NCBI GenBank assembly: GCA_964059195.1 | Contig: CAXKWD010000005.1 | Span: 138,461,686-138,525,685, forward strand | Length of the DNA stretch: 64,000 nucleotides | From: Ectobius pallidus | Lineage: Eukaryota; Arthropoda; Insecta; Blattodea; Ectobiidae | Direction of reading: 5' to 3' | Part shown: positions 35,447-46,393 of the stretch, one piece after another | Position numbering within the stretch: the stretch's first letter is position 1 | How the letters are laid out: each line of letters opens with the position of its first letter | The notes under the pieces: model-generated | What the model was told of the DNA's origin: nothing | What the model saw: only the letters and a program-made list of their open reading frames with translations | The model's database searches: none | Program-made: the position numbers and the translations under genes

Positions 35447-35951
35447 AGAATTTTCGAAACGAAATAGGATATAGGAATTAGGCCAACAAAAGTCGAAAAT
35501 TTTTTTGAAACGACACGGGGGATAGACGAAATTCATTAATAAATTAATTCTTCGCAACAATAAGCAATAGTGTATAGACTCCATGTGGATTACCAACAAC
35601 ATCAACATTCACCATCAACATTCACCATAAACCCTCCACTCAACTGAAAATCTACACCCCCGCCCCCCCAATTCTACAAGAGATCGACACCCCCCTTCAG
35701 CTTGTGACCTCCAGTCAGCTGATGGCCATTCCTAGGCTATTAACCGACAGACAGCTGCAACAACAGAAGGACTAGGGTATCGTTAAAATTTTTTGCTTAT
35801 ACTTACAGAGTTCACAGAACAATAATATTTTTTTTTTTTTTCTTCAATTTTTTTGTAAAGGCTTAAAATAACTTTAAATTATATCCTTTCAAGAAGGAAT
35901 GACTTTTTAGATTTATATTTCAGTAATTATTTTTCAATTTCACATTTTTCT
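35447..35951 (+). other. Retrotransposon 5' leader
   Basis: Untranslated leader between the primer site and gag. It includes a C-rich part (35657-35700) and a T-run of 14 at about 35828-35841. No open frame. Packaging signals, if any, would be expected here. Confidence 0.7.
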
Positions 35952-38219
35952 ATGCGTTTACGCAATAACAAAATTAAGATGTCTGTGAAAACTGTACAAG
36001 TAATAACATGTTCAAGTGACCCAGAACCACAGCATGAATCCCTACACCCAGTGTCAAATGATGAATCTAGTTTGCAAAGCAGTGAATTAGACAATAGAAA
36101 TGTCAATGTAAGTGAGAATTTAACAGCAGGTGTAACATCACAGTCAGCTGTTCCAACAGATACTATGTCTTCTAACCCTGAAATAGCCACTGTAAATGTC
36201 AATGCATTGCAACAAATTATGAATGCTATAACTTCTCTGGCCAGTCAAAATACTGCGCTAACTGAAACAATTAACTCATTGCAGACTGAAAGTAACAGTC
36301 AAAACACTGCGCTAACTGAAACCATTAATTCAATGCAAACTGAATTAAACAATCAAAACACTAATCTAAACACAACAATTAACTCATTGCAGACGGAATT
36401 TAATAGTAAAATGAATTCAATGCAGACCGAATGTAATAATCAAAATACAACCTTAACAACAACAATAAATTCAATGCAAACAGTACTTAATACTCAATTA
36501 ACTTCACTACAGACAGAAGTTAATGAAAATTTGAATTCAGAGCTAACAGCTCAAACCAGTAATCTAACTCAATTAATGCAAAACCATAGACAACAGGTTG
36601 CTGAGGAATTAATGCAAATCGATTCCCGAGTAACACAACAGATAGCATCTTCAGAAAATATCTTAACTGGACAAATAGAAACTGTACAGACAGAGGTTCG
36701 TACCCAGGTAGATGGAATTCGAAATCATGTAAGTGCAGTAGAAAGAGAAGTTAGGAGTAACAACACTAGATTGGTGTCCCTTAATTCGGAGTTGGACAGA
36801 TTGCGTCATAGGTTACGGGATCAGGAAGATCGTACAGAGAGTACAGTCTTGGTCTCTGACCGGGGCGAAATTGCGTCAACTTCATCTGCTCTCCTAGACA
36901 CGCCTACTGATACACCTATCATTCCCCCTCTACCCGCAAGCTTACCAAGATCCAATAACGGATTGAACCATCACACTGCAGGTAATTCAAGTCAAAGTAA
37001 TAATAATAATCATCAAAATTTCAACCCCAGTAATCAGATTGGATTTACCCTTAGTCAAAGCGACTTGCCTCTTCCCACGTTTGAGGACAAACAGAAGACT
37101 AACCCCGTAAGATATTTGCGCGAATTAAAGACCTTTTTCAATTTAAGAAATGTACCCGAACAGTTAAAAATGATCATGGTATCCAGGTCATTAAAAGGTA
37201 GCGCAGCTCGATGGTTCAATGTTGTTAATGACACGCTGGAATTGAATATGCAGACATTCGAAGAGTCCTTTCTTCGAGAATTCTGGTCAATATCAGATCA
37301 AGAGAGATTAAAAGGTCAGATTTTTCATGGAAGTTTTGATCGTAATAGCGGCCAAACCTATATGGAACATTTTATTTCTTTATGTGATTCAAAACAGCTG
37401 TTAACCCCTAGTATCGAAGATGAAGTCTTCATCAAAGCCCTCTGCTTACACTATCCGTTTTCAATAAAGAACAGTTTAATTGTTGCGAGCCCCAAGACAA
37501 TCCCTGACATGATAGCATTGTTGAAATCCCTACAGGAATCCCCATTTCCACCACAAAAGATAAATAAATCCCAAGTTACCAACACTAATCAAGGCCTAAA
37601 AAGAAACATTAATTATGTCCAAACCAAACCCAACCAAAACGCTTTTGGATGCGAGACGCGGACAGGATCTGCCCAGTTGTGTGAGGAACAACAACAAGTA
37701 AATGAAAACGAGACTAATGTTATCCATGAAAATAGCTCAAATAGCCCAGGACAGTTCTGGAGAAATACGCCATATCAGAGAGGAAATAGGACTTCTTATT
37801 GGAGAAGTAGAAATTTTAGATATCGCCCTTATCATTTCAACAATGGCAGAAACTACTCAAACTACAACAATGGTTTCAGAAACAACAATTTTAGATACCA
37901 AAACTACAACAATAATTATAACAATAATCATAATGACTACACACATGATAACTCCTCAGGCTCGAATCAGAACAACAGAAATAACTATGGCAGACGACCA
38001 TACAATGGAACACCCCGCTGGTTCAATAGGACTCAATACAATCAAGGATTTTTCCGACCAAGTTTTCGAGGTAGAAATAACTCACGCCGGGGACTAAACC
38101 AATATGCTAATAACAATGGACAGAATAATGAAAACCAACATGACACAACTGATAACAATCATGAAGATGGCAACAATGGCCACCAGTCATCACCCCCGAC
38201 GGTTGTTTTAAACGACTAA
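35952..38219 (+). CDS. Gag structural protein of the Ty3/gypsy element
   Basis: The protein has 755 residues. The ATG at 35952 is the first of its frame; a second Met at residue 10 is an alternative start. Residues 98-190 are about five degenerate tandem copies of an 18-residue unit (SQNTALTETINSLQTE type, 54 bp each). They form part of a long predicted coiled coil that reaches about residue 300. Residues 384-528 form a capsid domain of the retrotransposon-gag type (NPVRYLRELKTFFN, then SLKGSAARWF, then EESFLREFW). The C-terminal 155 residues are rich in Asn, Arg, Tyr and Gly (FRYQNYNNNYNN) and presumably bind RNA. The CCHC zinc knuckle found in many Gags is absent. The stop at 38217-38219 comes two codons after the frameshift heptamer. 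Gag would assemble virus-like particles in the cytoplasm. Confidence 0.93.
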   Translation: MRLRNNKIKMSVKTVQVITCSSDPEPQHESLHPVSNDESSLQSSELDNRNVNVSENLTAGVTSQSAVPTDTMSSNPEIATVNVNALQQIMNAITSLASQNTALTETINSLQTESNSQNTALTETINSMQTELNNQNTNLNTTINSLQTEFNSKMNSMQTECNNQNTTLTTTINSMQTVLNTQLTSLQTEVNENLNSELTAQTSNLTQLMQNHRQQVAEELMQIDSRVTQQIASSENILTGQIETVQTEVRTQVDGIRNHVSAVEREVRSNNTRLVSLNSELDRLRHRLRDQEDRTESTVLVSDRGEIASTSSALLDTPTDTPIIPPLPASLPRSNNGLNHHTAGNSSQSNNNNHQNFNPSNQIGFTLSQSDLPLPTFEDKQKTNPVRYLRELKTFFNLRNVPEQLKMIMVSRSLKGSAARWFNVVNDTLELNMQTFEESFLREFWSISDQERLKGQIFHGSFDRNSGQTYMEHFISLCDSKQLLTPSIEDEVFIKALCLHYPFSIKNSLIVASPKTIPDMIALLKSLQESPFPPQKINKSQVTNTNQGLKRNINYVQTKPNQNAFGCETRTGSAQLCEEQQQVNENETNVIHENSSNSPGQFWRNTPYQRGNRTSYWRSRNFRYRPYHFNNGRNYSNYNNGFRNNNFRYQNYNNNYNNNHNDYTHDNSSGSNQNNRNNYGRRPYNGTPRWFNRTQYNQGFFRPSFRGRNNSRRGLNQYANNNGQNNENQHDTTDNNHEDGNNGHQSSPPTVVLND
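38207..38213 (+). promoter_or_regulatory. -1 ribosomal frameshift site T TTA AAC
   Basis: In the Gag frame the codons read GTT TTA AAC GAC TAA, so the heptamer is phased exactly as X XXY YYZ. Slipping back one base enters the Pol frame (TTT AAA CGA), which is open from 38165. Five bases downstream, AGGGC at 38219-38223 can pair with GCCCT at 38247-38251, leaving a 23-nt loop, so a stimulatory stem or pseudoknot is plausible. The heptamer is one of the most efficient known slippery sequences. Pol has no ATG near its start, as expected for frameshift expression. Confidence 0.9.
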
Positions 38220-41200
38220 GGGCACCATTGGAACCTCGCAAAAGGGGCCCTGCAGTTCTAAGGAACAATAATGGAGGTACAGCTAATAAAGTCATGAAAC
38301 TATCAGATAAAGCACTCAGGTCAGCACCACACTCAGTACAAGACTCTAAAGCCTACAAACAAGCTTTGTCAACAACTGTTACACAGCACAAACCCACTAC
38401 ACTTAGTAGAAAAGGATTTTCGAATGCCGCCGTGCATGCTGTAAGTAGCATGGTGTGCCCGAGCAATTCAGGATTTTCTGGTGCAAAACATAATAAAGTT
38501 GCAGTAAATAACCTGAATGACACTAATATTGATTCTGTTAACAATAAAAAGAAAAACCACAAAACAGGACATCACAACAATGCAACTATTCACAACAAAG
38601 AAATAGTTCGTGATAAAATTGCAACCATACATAACACCACTATAACAAACAAACTTTCTAAAACAAACAACACAACACCTCATGTTCTTACAGTCAACAA
38701 TGGAGTGGACAACAATACTGTAGTTAACAATGACTGTACAACAACCGATTTTCACAACAATACAGACATGACCACGCCCACAGATATCACTGTAGGCATC
38801 TTACAACGTAGTGAATTGTCTCAAGACCCAAATAAACCCCCTACTATTGAGGTATTGATAGGTGAAAATCCCTATCAAATTACTCTCGATACCGGATCAG
38901 ATGCCCAAGTAATGTCGCAAAACACATTCTTGGAGTTGCAACGAACTCGAGCAATTACACAGATTTTACCGGTATTCAATATGTCTGCACTTCTCGCAGC
39001 AGGCCGAACAAGATTTAGAATACGACACCAATGTTTCGTACCTTTAAACATAGCCGGTCATACGGTGGAAGTTCTATTCCTTGTGATAACAGGATTAAAT
39101 TTACCATTGATTGTAGGCAGTGAAGTTTTTAGACAGCTAGAAGCTATCATTGACTTTAGAAATGAAAATTTCAATTTTATTGGAAATGACAGGCAGGAGC
39201 TTACTGTACCGTTCCGGAGGCCAGCCCCCCTTCCATTCACAGCAGGCGACTGTAACCCAGACCTGCAGGAAGAGACGTTCTTTGTTGAGGCTGTAAATAC
39301 CTACCCCCAACCCCTCATACAGCTTACACAAGACGACCATTCACAACAACCACTCACTCCACTTCTGTCTTCTCAAACAGAACATAATATACAACACTTA
39401 ACTTCAGAAGTGGATGTAAATATTCAACACATTATGACGAGTTCTGAGATAGATTCGCTTATATTGGCCAAGGTAAGCGAAACTCAGGGCTTAGATACAC
39501 ACGCTCAGCAAACTTTATTAGGTATACTGAGAAAACATAGAGATTTGTTTACCAATAAGATTGGAAAATGTAATCTCTATACACACCAAATAAACCGACG
39601 CTCTACCACTGTAATACGACATAAACCGAGACCCATCCCATTGAGTTTAAGAGCCAAAGTAACTGCTGTGATACAAAACATGTTGGATCAGGGAATCATC
39701 GAGGACTCAATGAGCAATCATAGTAATCCCCTCTGTATAGTAATAAAGCCCTCAGGAGATATTCGCTTAACAATTGATGCTCGGACCCTCAACAATGACT
39801 GCCAGGAGGACAACTATAAGCCGTTGACTTCTGATGAGTTATTATCAAGAGCAAAAGAAGGAGATTATTTCTCTTCAACCGACCTAAACTCAGCTTTTTG
39901 GCAAATCCCTTTAGACTCAGAATCACGCGATATGACCAGTTTTAATTATCAAGGACGGCATTTCAGATTTTGTCGCGTCCCGTTTGGCTGTCGCACGTCT
40001 TCAGCCGCACTGCTACGTGCGCTAGCACTAACTTTCAATTGGAGCAGCAACCCTTTCATAATCCCCTACCTCGACGACATTTTGATTGCGTCATATTCAA
40101 TAGCAGATCACATGGATCACATAGACCAAACCTTAGACAAGCTAAGAACAGCAGGATTCACCCTTAATATCTCCAAGTGCCATTTCTTTCAGCGAGAGGT
40201 AAAATTTCTCGGATATATCATATCCGGGAAAGATTTCCGTATCGACGACGAAAAGGTGGCAGCCATCTTGCAAATCCCAGCCCCTAAGAATCAGAAACAA
40301 TTACGATCTTTCCTTGGTGTATGCCAATATCAGGCCAGATTTGTACAAAATTATGCCCAAGAAATTTTTCCCCTAAAGCCTCTTTTGCGGAAGGCCCAGA
40401 AATGGGAATGGACAACGGAACATGATGCGGCCTTCAATAAGGTTAAGCAGCTGTTCGCGGAGTCCATCCGACTGCAAAAGCCAGACGATTCGATTCCATA
40501 TTTTATAGCCACAGATGCCAGTGCCCGTGGGATCGGAAGCATCTTATTCCAGGTTAAAGACGGCGAGAAACGCCTAATAGCCACCGCAAGCAAAGGCTTG
40601 AACACCACACAGTCCAGGATGTACCCTACCGAATTGGAAGTATACGCAGTTCATGAAGCCTTAAATAAATACAAACATTACATTTATAATCGCAAAGTAA
40701 CAGTATTGTGCGACCACATGAGTCTGAGTTTTATCAATCAGTGCAAACTGAGCAACTCCAGAGTATCCAGGTTTATCAGCGCCATATCCCGATATAACAT
40801 AGAAATACAGCACATAAAAGGATCTGATAACAAACTTCCCGATATTCTTTCTCGTTTGCCTAGCCATCCAGGCATAGCCAGTATGGAAGGACAGGTTGAG
40901 AAAGAAGTCAAGATCATGAGAATCACTGTCAATGACAAATATAAGCTCAACAATAAATTAGCAAATTTAGTGACACTTCAGAACGACGACGAATACCTTT
41001 CATCTATTCGGCCTAAGCTGCAGGGCATCCCCGATTCAAATTCCAATCCGGCATGCGGCCATGATAACCAGAAAACCATTGCATTACACAATAATGTGAT
41101 ATACAAACTATGCGGACTGGAAACCCCTACTTGGAAACCATACGTACCGAAAGCGTTGGAACATGACATAATTGCAAGCTACCACGAGAACTTAGCTCAC

Positions 41201-42196
41201 AGCGGTACTGATCGAATGATAAATGCAATCAGTGACCATTTTTTCATTAAACAGTTAGGACGAAAAGTGAGACTGTATGTCAGTACCTGTCACTTATGTC
41301 AGACTGGAAAGAATAAAAACACCGCCTACGCCACTGAGATACATTCTGTAGAATCAACAGCACCAAATCAATTAATATGCGGAGATATATTGGGACCCCT
41401 CATACGCACTAACTTCGGTAATCAATATGTTTTTGTTTTGGTTGATGTATTCAGCAAATTAGTAGCCTTGTATCCCATAAGAGATTTATCAACAAAGATT
41501 TGCTTAATGAAGATGCAAGAATATGTCAATACGTTCGGACAGGTATCCAGTTGTCTGACAGATAACGCCTCAATTTTCGCAAGCCGGAAATGGACAGATG
41601 GCTTAAGTAGGATAGGAATCAAGACATTACATTCATCTAATTATAACCCACAAAGCAACATTTCCGAACGATATATCAAACAGGTTATATCTTATCTACG
41701 CTTACTCACACACAGACAACACAAAAATTGGTTTCGTTACTTAAAACCTATACAGGCCATATTGAATGAAACGAGACACCAGGTCACAAAAGAAATTCCT
41801 TTGGAAGTAGTAAAGCAATGTAAAGTTGGACCCCTCTTTTCAAACACCCCACCTGTTTTGAACACTTGTGAGAAATCTGACATTGAAGTGTGTCAAGCCA
41901 TTCTTCAAAGGTTACAAAAGCGATGGTTGAAAAGAAAAGAAAAGCCACGCAAGAAAAGAAAGAAATGGGAACCCAAATTAGGAGACTATGTACTACTAAG
42001 ACAACATGTGTTATCCAACAGACTTCAAAACAAACAACGTAAGTTTTCTTTAATCTTTAAAGGACCATTAGTAATAAATGCAAAATTTAGTACCGATACC
42101 TTTGAGTTAAAAGAAGCCAAGAAACCCCATAAAATTGTTGGCAGATATCGTAAACAATTATTGAGACCATATCATGTGATGTCACGGATTGTATGA
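38213..42196 (+). CDS. Pol polyprotein (protease, reverse transcriptase, RNase H, integrase)
   Basis: The frame is open from 38165 to the stop at 42194-42196, in the -1 frame relative to Gag. The first possible non-ATG start is the TTG at 38228, and frameshift fusion is the better model. Numbering from 38228: residues 1-200 are an Asn/His/Lys-rich linker. The aspartic protease motif is D221-TGS. Reverse transcriptase is about 460-680, with the catalytic YLDD at 614-617. RNase H has D763 (ATDAS), E804 and D829. The integrase HHCC finger is H986, H991, C1021, C1024. The integrase core is D1053, D1112 and E1147, with 34 residues between the last two. A basic C-terminus (EKPRKKRKKW) and a GPF/Y-like module (FKGPLVI) near 1279 follow. 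All catalytic residues are present, so the enzyme set looks functional. Confidence 0.95.
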   Translation, partial: RLRAPLEPRKRGPAVLRNNNGGTANKVMKLSDKALRSAPHSVQDSKAYKQALSTTVTQHKPTTLSRKGFSNAAVHAVSSMVCPSNSGFSGAKHNKVAVNNLNDTNIDSVNNKKKNHKTGHHNNATIHNKEIVRDKIATIHNTTITNKLSKTNNTTPHVLTVNNGVDNNTVVNNDCTTTDFHNNTDMTTPTDITVGILQRSELSQDPNKPPTIEVLIGENPYQITLDTGSDAQVMSQNTFLELQRTRAITQILPVFNMSALLAAGRTRFRIRHQCFVPLNIAGHTVEVLFLVITGLNLPLIVGSEVFRQLEAIIDFRNENFNFIGNDRQELTVPFRRPAPLPFTAGDCNPDLQEETFFVEAVNTYPQPLIQLTQDDHSQQPLTPLLSSQTEHNIQHLTSEVDVNIQHIMTSSEIDSLILAKVSETQGLDTHAQQTLLGILRKHRDLFTNKIGKCNLYTHQINRRSTTVIRHKPRPIPLSLRAKVTAVIQNMLDQGIIEDSMSNHSNPLCIVIKPSGDIRLTIDARTLNNDCQEDNYKPLTSDELLSRAKEGDYFSSTDLNSAFWQIPLDSESRDMTSFNYQGRHFRFCRVPFGCRTSSAALLRALALTFNWSSNPFIIPYLDDILIASYSIADHMDHIDQTLDKLRTAGFTLNISKCHFFQREVKFLGYIISGKDFRIDDEKVAAILQIPAPKNQKQLRSFLGVCQYQARFVQNYAQEIFPLKPLLRKAQKWEWTTEHDAAFNKVKQLFAESIRLQKPDDSIPYFIATDASARGIGSILFQVKDGEKRLIATASKGLNTTQSRMYPTELEVYAVHEALNKYKHYIYNRKVTVLCDHMSLSFINQCKLSNSRVSRFISAISRYNIEIQHIKGSDNKLPDILSRLPSHPGIASMEGQVEKEVKIMRITVNDKYKLNNKLANLVTLQNDDEYLSSIRPKLQGIPDSNSNPACGHDNQKTIALHNNVIYKLCGLETPTWKPYVPKALEHDIIASYHENLAHSGTDRMINAISDHFFIKQLGRKVRLYVSTCHLCQTGKNKNTAYATEIHSVESTAPNQLICGDILGPLIRTNFGNQYVFVLVDVFSKLVALYPIRDLSTKICLMKMQEYVNTFGQVSSCLTDNASIFASRKWTDGLSRIGIKTLHSSNYNPQSNISERYIKQVISYLRLLTHRQHKNWFRYLKPIQAILNETRHQVTKEIPLEVVKQCKVGPLFSNTPPVLNTCEKSDIEVCQAILQRLQKRWLKRKEKPRKKRKKWEPKLGDYVLLRQHVLSNRLQNKQRKFSLIFKGPLVINAKFSTDTFELKEAKKPHKIVGRYRKQLLRPYHVMSRIV

Positions 42197-43706
42197 GAAT
42201 CAAAGCATACGAGGTAAATTTTGCTCTTAATCAATGAACTGGAAACGAAAAAGGACTACGAGAATGGAATGTAAAATATTTTTGCGTGAACCCTCTCAGA
42301 TCTATGTTTCATTTTTACGTTAACACAACGAATGTATTAATTTAAGGTAAAATAATGAAGCCCTCATTTTATAAGTAAACACTGAAAGACAATAACGATA
42401 CAGGAATTACCTCATATAATGAAGTGATTTTTGCAGTGTTTCCTTGAAGACGAAGAGATGTGTGTACAGCCTTTCTTCGACTAAAATTGTATATATATTT
42501 AAGAAGTGATGTGCAGATTCCCCTCTGAATTATACTGAAGGAAATGAAACATCGATTTGACTTAGGATAATCACACTAGTATTTGATTTAAATATATAAG
42601 AAAATTTTAATTACACTTATTGAAAATATTGAATTAAGTTTTATAATTACACATTACACTTTGGTTAAAGAATTAAGATTTATGAATAAATAAGTATTTT
42701 ACTATCATGCATATTCAATTTAGGATCCTCCCTACAACCTTACACCAATAAAATATAAGGTATAAAATGGAGATGAAACAGATAAATAATGAGTTATGAA
42801 AAGTGAATTTATGAGTGTGCAAAGATTATGAATAATTAAAGGTAAGAAATGAGTCGACGATGAAAAATGAGAAAAGTATGACAAGGAAGGAATCCACTGT
42901 CAAAAGAGTGAAAAAGATCACTAATGAGAAAGAAAATAATAAAATGAAGGTAAGGCATGCACTTATAATAATCATGCTAGAAAAAGCAGATTGACATATA
43001 AGAATGATATTATTGATTGTGTAGGAGTAAGAATGCATAAATTTGTAGTAAACTTGAACATGATATTACGAAATAAGCAAAATAAATTCATTTGAATAAA
43101 AAGGATACCTGAAGAACAGAAGAAAGAAAATAATACGTTTTTAGATTGTGTAATTAAACATAAAGTGTGAAGTGTATAAGTAATCAAATCCCATTGTGTG
43201 TTAAATAAAATTTTATGTATTTAACGGTAAGTAATTAAGTGTAATTAGTAAAATTGTTTCATTAGGTGAAGAACAGTGATGTACCAGAAATGAGTTACAA
43301 CCAGTCAAGATGACTATTATCAAGTAATTCAATGTAACAAAGATTTCATTTTATTAGGTGAAAAGGAAAGAGAAGCGTACTACAAGTGAGTACAATGAAG
43401 TAAAGAAAGGAAGATTATCAGCTGATTCAATGTAACAAGTGTATGATTTAACAATGTTTATATTTTAAGAATTTTAATGTGAAAACTATATTTTTATTCA
43501 GTCGACGAGGAAGAACACAGATAAAAGATAACAGATAATAAATTACAAAATATTCATCATTACAAAATCAAAATGACTAATTGATATACGAACTGATCGA
43601 GAAATTTTGGATGCGAGACTAACGAAAAATTTTTAAAATTATTTATAAAACTATTTTCCAAATACCAATTACTTCATAATTTTAATAATTATAGCGTTCG
43701 GACATT
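42197..43706 (+). other. 3' non-coding region of the retrotransposon
   Basis: About 1.5 kb between pol and the 3' LTR with no long frame on the plus strand and no envelope gene. It is A-rich, and 42820-43440 is strongly purine-rich on the plus strand (gaaaaggaaagagaagcg and similar). Directly before the 3' LTR the sequence is tagcgttcggacatt, which is not a polypurine tract. Minus-strand frames of 70-71 codons here are likely chance. Confidence 0.75.
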
Positions 43707-45090
43707 TGTAACCGATCAGTTCATACGGACTTATATAAAAAGAGGAATCAAATATAAGAAAATACATTTCACGGACAATATTTGAACTTCCCGCAACATT
43801 ATCGACTACTAAAAACTAACATTACGCCTAGACTATTAGAATGACCATAAAACAAATTACATGACAAGACAGAGGACATTTACACGAACAATTTGATATA
43901 CAACACGATCATCTGAATCAAAAGACATTACCAGCAATTACAAATAATTAATCAAACGATTAATTATTAACACGACAACATAGAAAATTACATCATTCAA
44001 CGCATAATCAAGAAAGCTATACAACTACACTTATTGCAAACAATAGTGACAATTACTTTATGAATCATTAACTAAATAAGGGAATACAATGAAGTGAAGG
44101 CGTGGCTTTTCGTCTAGAAAAGACCACTGTCGCCAGCTATTAAAGTGAAGTTGATGGATACGTTTCTTCCCAAACCTCAACCCACTTTAACGACAAATAT
44201 TTCAAACACTAGCAGACGACTTAGCTAATTTCCAATCATAAGAGACAAAGCCTACTGACTGAACCAATGGAATGGCTAGAATATTTTAACACCGAAACAT
44301 ATTAACACGAACAGGAGCGACCAACAGAGACTTGAAGACATCTATTCAACAGCGACGGACGTAATTTTTATAGACTAAACCGGAGTTAGAAATATACAGT
44401 GAAACAGTAACAAGTACTAATATTAATTTTATACCGACTTTTAAATAATACGGTCGAGGATAAAGATATATATATTGGAATAAGACAAGATTATAGATAT
44501 TATTTTTCGTATTGAAAAGTTAAACGAATAAATACCGCCATAAGATATATAACCTAAAATTCCTGCAATAAAACGTGCAGACGTTATAAGTATAATAATA
44601 TAACCTAAAGTAATTTTGGCGACGACGAAGCAAATAGATAAAGACATTACTGTATTCTTCCTCCAGACATTTTAAGAAATTAACAAATCAAGTGAAAGAT
44701 TTTCGGACAAAATAAACTTACAAATATTATTCAAGTTCATTATCAATAGACTTCATTTTTACGACCTATAATCCCTTCATCTTATATCCTATTTTAGTTT
44801 TCGTCGAGCACGACCCTGAAAGAGATCTCGCTCTACCAACTGAGTTAGAAATAGCCGGACATAATATATTCAACGACCCCTACTAACAATTATACATTGG
44901 CACCCAACAGTCATAAATTAGCACCCAACATTACGAACAGTTATAAATTGGCGCTCATCTCGGTGCTAATCAAATACTCCCCCTACAAACGGTTATAAAT
45001 TAGCTGCCCAACTTGTGGCCTAACAAACCAACGGTTATAAATTGGTCGCCCAACTCTAGGCCAATATATCCAAACCTACAAACAGTTATA
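43707..45090 (+). repeat. 3' LTR (1384 bp)
   Basis: It has the same length as the 5' LTR, and I found no difference when reading the two against each other. It ends GTTATA, followed by the target duplication AGGG. It carries the same tRNA-Lys-like stretch (44804-44860) and the same internal primer-site-like units. Confidence 0.96.
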
Positions 45091-45094
45091 AGGG

Positions 45095-46393
45095 GCCACA
45101 AAATGAAGCCACCAAATGAGTTACAAGACTTTTGCATTACTGTGATTTCTTTGTTCATTTCTTACTGCAGTAATTTGCTTGTTCTTCTGAAAAGGTCCTT
45201 TGACTTGAGTTGGCATCCGTATTTTTATGCTTTATTGGAACTGATTTATATTTTATATTTTCAGACAATATCTATTTATTGTTTATGGCATGTCTAATGT
45301 TTCACTAGCTATTTTATGCCTTCTTAGAGTATTACAAATGAAGAAAAATGGATCTTAAAATAGTAATGTGCCATCTTTTTTTATTAAATGGTCAAAGATA
45401 AATGAACATTTACGGCCTTATCATTAAAGCCTATACTATAGTCTGCACTGTTTTAGAAGGCATAGGCCTATGAGCTGAGTCGATGCTTGCATTAAAATGA
45501 CGAATTTATGATAGTATTTAGAAGTTATGTTGCCTTGTTCAGAAGCCCACGGAACAACAATGTACAACAGAGTTTTCTATTTTTCAATACTCCAAAAATA
45601 TTATTGGAAATTCATTTTAATGTACTCACTGGCTCAACTCATATGCCTTCTAAAACTGTGCGGGCTTTGTTATAAGTGCAAATTCTATGAACTACTAAGT
45701 GCGTCAATTTTCAAATATTGAGAAAATAAAATCATTTTTATTGCTTTATAATATGATTGAAAAGGTTTTGATCGTTAATTGATATCACTTTACGAAGCGC
45801 TTAGAGACATTCATTTATTTCGAAGTTTCTAGTTCATCGCTCTAATCTTAGGGATAAGTTCCCTTAGCCTTAGTATTTCTTTCTGGCCTAGTTTTCCAGT
45901 ATCAAGCACGAGAAAATAGTTGTGCTATCTTCTGATAGTGTGAGGTAATATACTAATATAATCTTCCATAATAACAAACCCCGAGTAGATGGTAGAGCGT
46001 GATAGCTCGTATGTATGTGACTGGCCTCTTATTAGTTTTAATTTTTATAATATTACACCATTGGCTCCTAGTTGTCCTCACTAAACGGGATGGACCCGTT
46101 CCGAACGTGCGTTTCTTTCCTTTATAGATAATTAGATCGAACTCTATGTCTAACCTACGTTTCTGTAATCAGATACTCTTCATAGTTGCTGGGAGTCAAG
46201 TAAATATGTTAGAAATTGCTTTATTGTAGCCTAATAAAGATTAGTTCTCTTTTCTGAGTCTAATTTAGTAAACCTGAAAGTTAAAATTTATGAATTTTTA
46301 AAAATAATTCTGTGGAGTGTGATAATTTGTTGGATACAATATATTTCAATATTGATAAAACAGCCATATTGACTTGTCTTTGAATCTAAAATG
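45095..46393. other. AT-rich non-coding stretch
   Basis: Right flank of the retrotransposon. Small frames at 45013-45297 and 45527-45721 show no family features. Confidence 0.45.

Larger units (their letters stand above)
34038..45094 (+). mobile_element. Full-length Ty3/gypsy-type LTR retrotransposon
   Basis: The element spans 34042-45090 (11,049 bp) and is flanked by a 4-bp target duplication AGGG (34038-34041 and 45091-45094), the usual length for this group. The order is 5' LTR, about 530 bp leader, gag, pol (protease, reverse transcriptase, RNase H, integrase), 1.5 kb without a long open frame, 3' LTR. Integrase after RNase H places it in Ty3/gypsy rather than Ty1/copia. No envelope gene is present. 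Both main frames are open over their full length and the LTRs match throughout as far as I can see, so the insertion is very young and may be active. It is more A-rich and codes far longer than anything else in the window. Confidence 0.97.

Noticed and set aside
37702..38097. A 131-codon frame overlapping gag
   Set aside because: It lies wholly within gag in another frame and reflects AAC/ACA codon richness of the Asn-rich tail.
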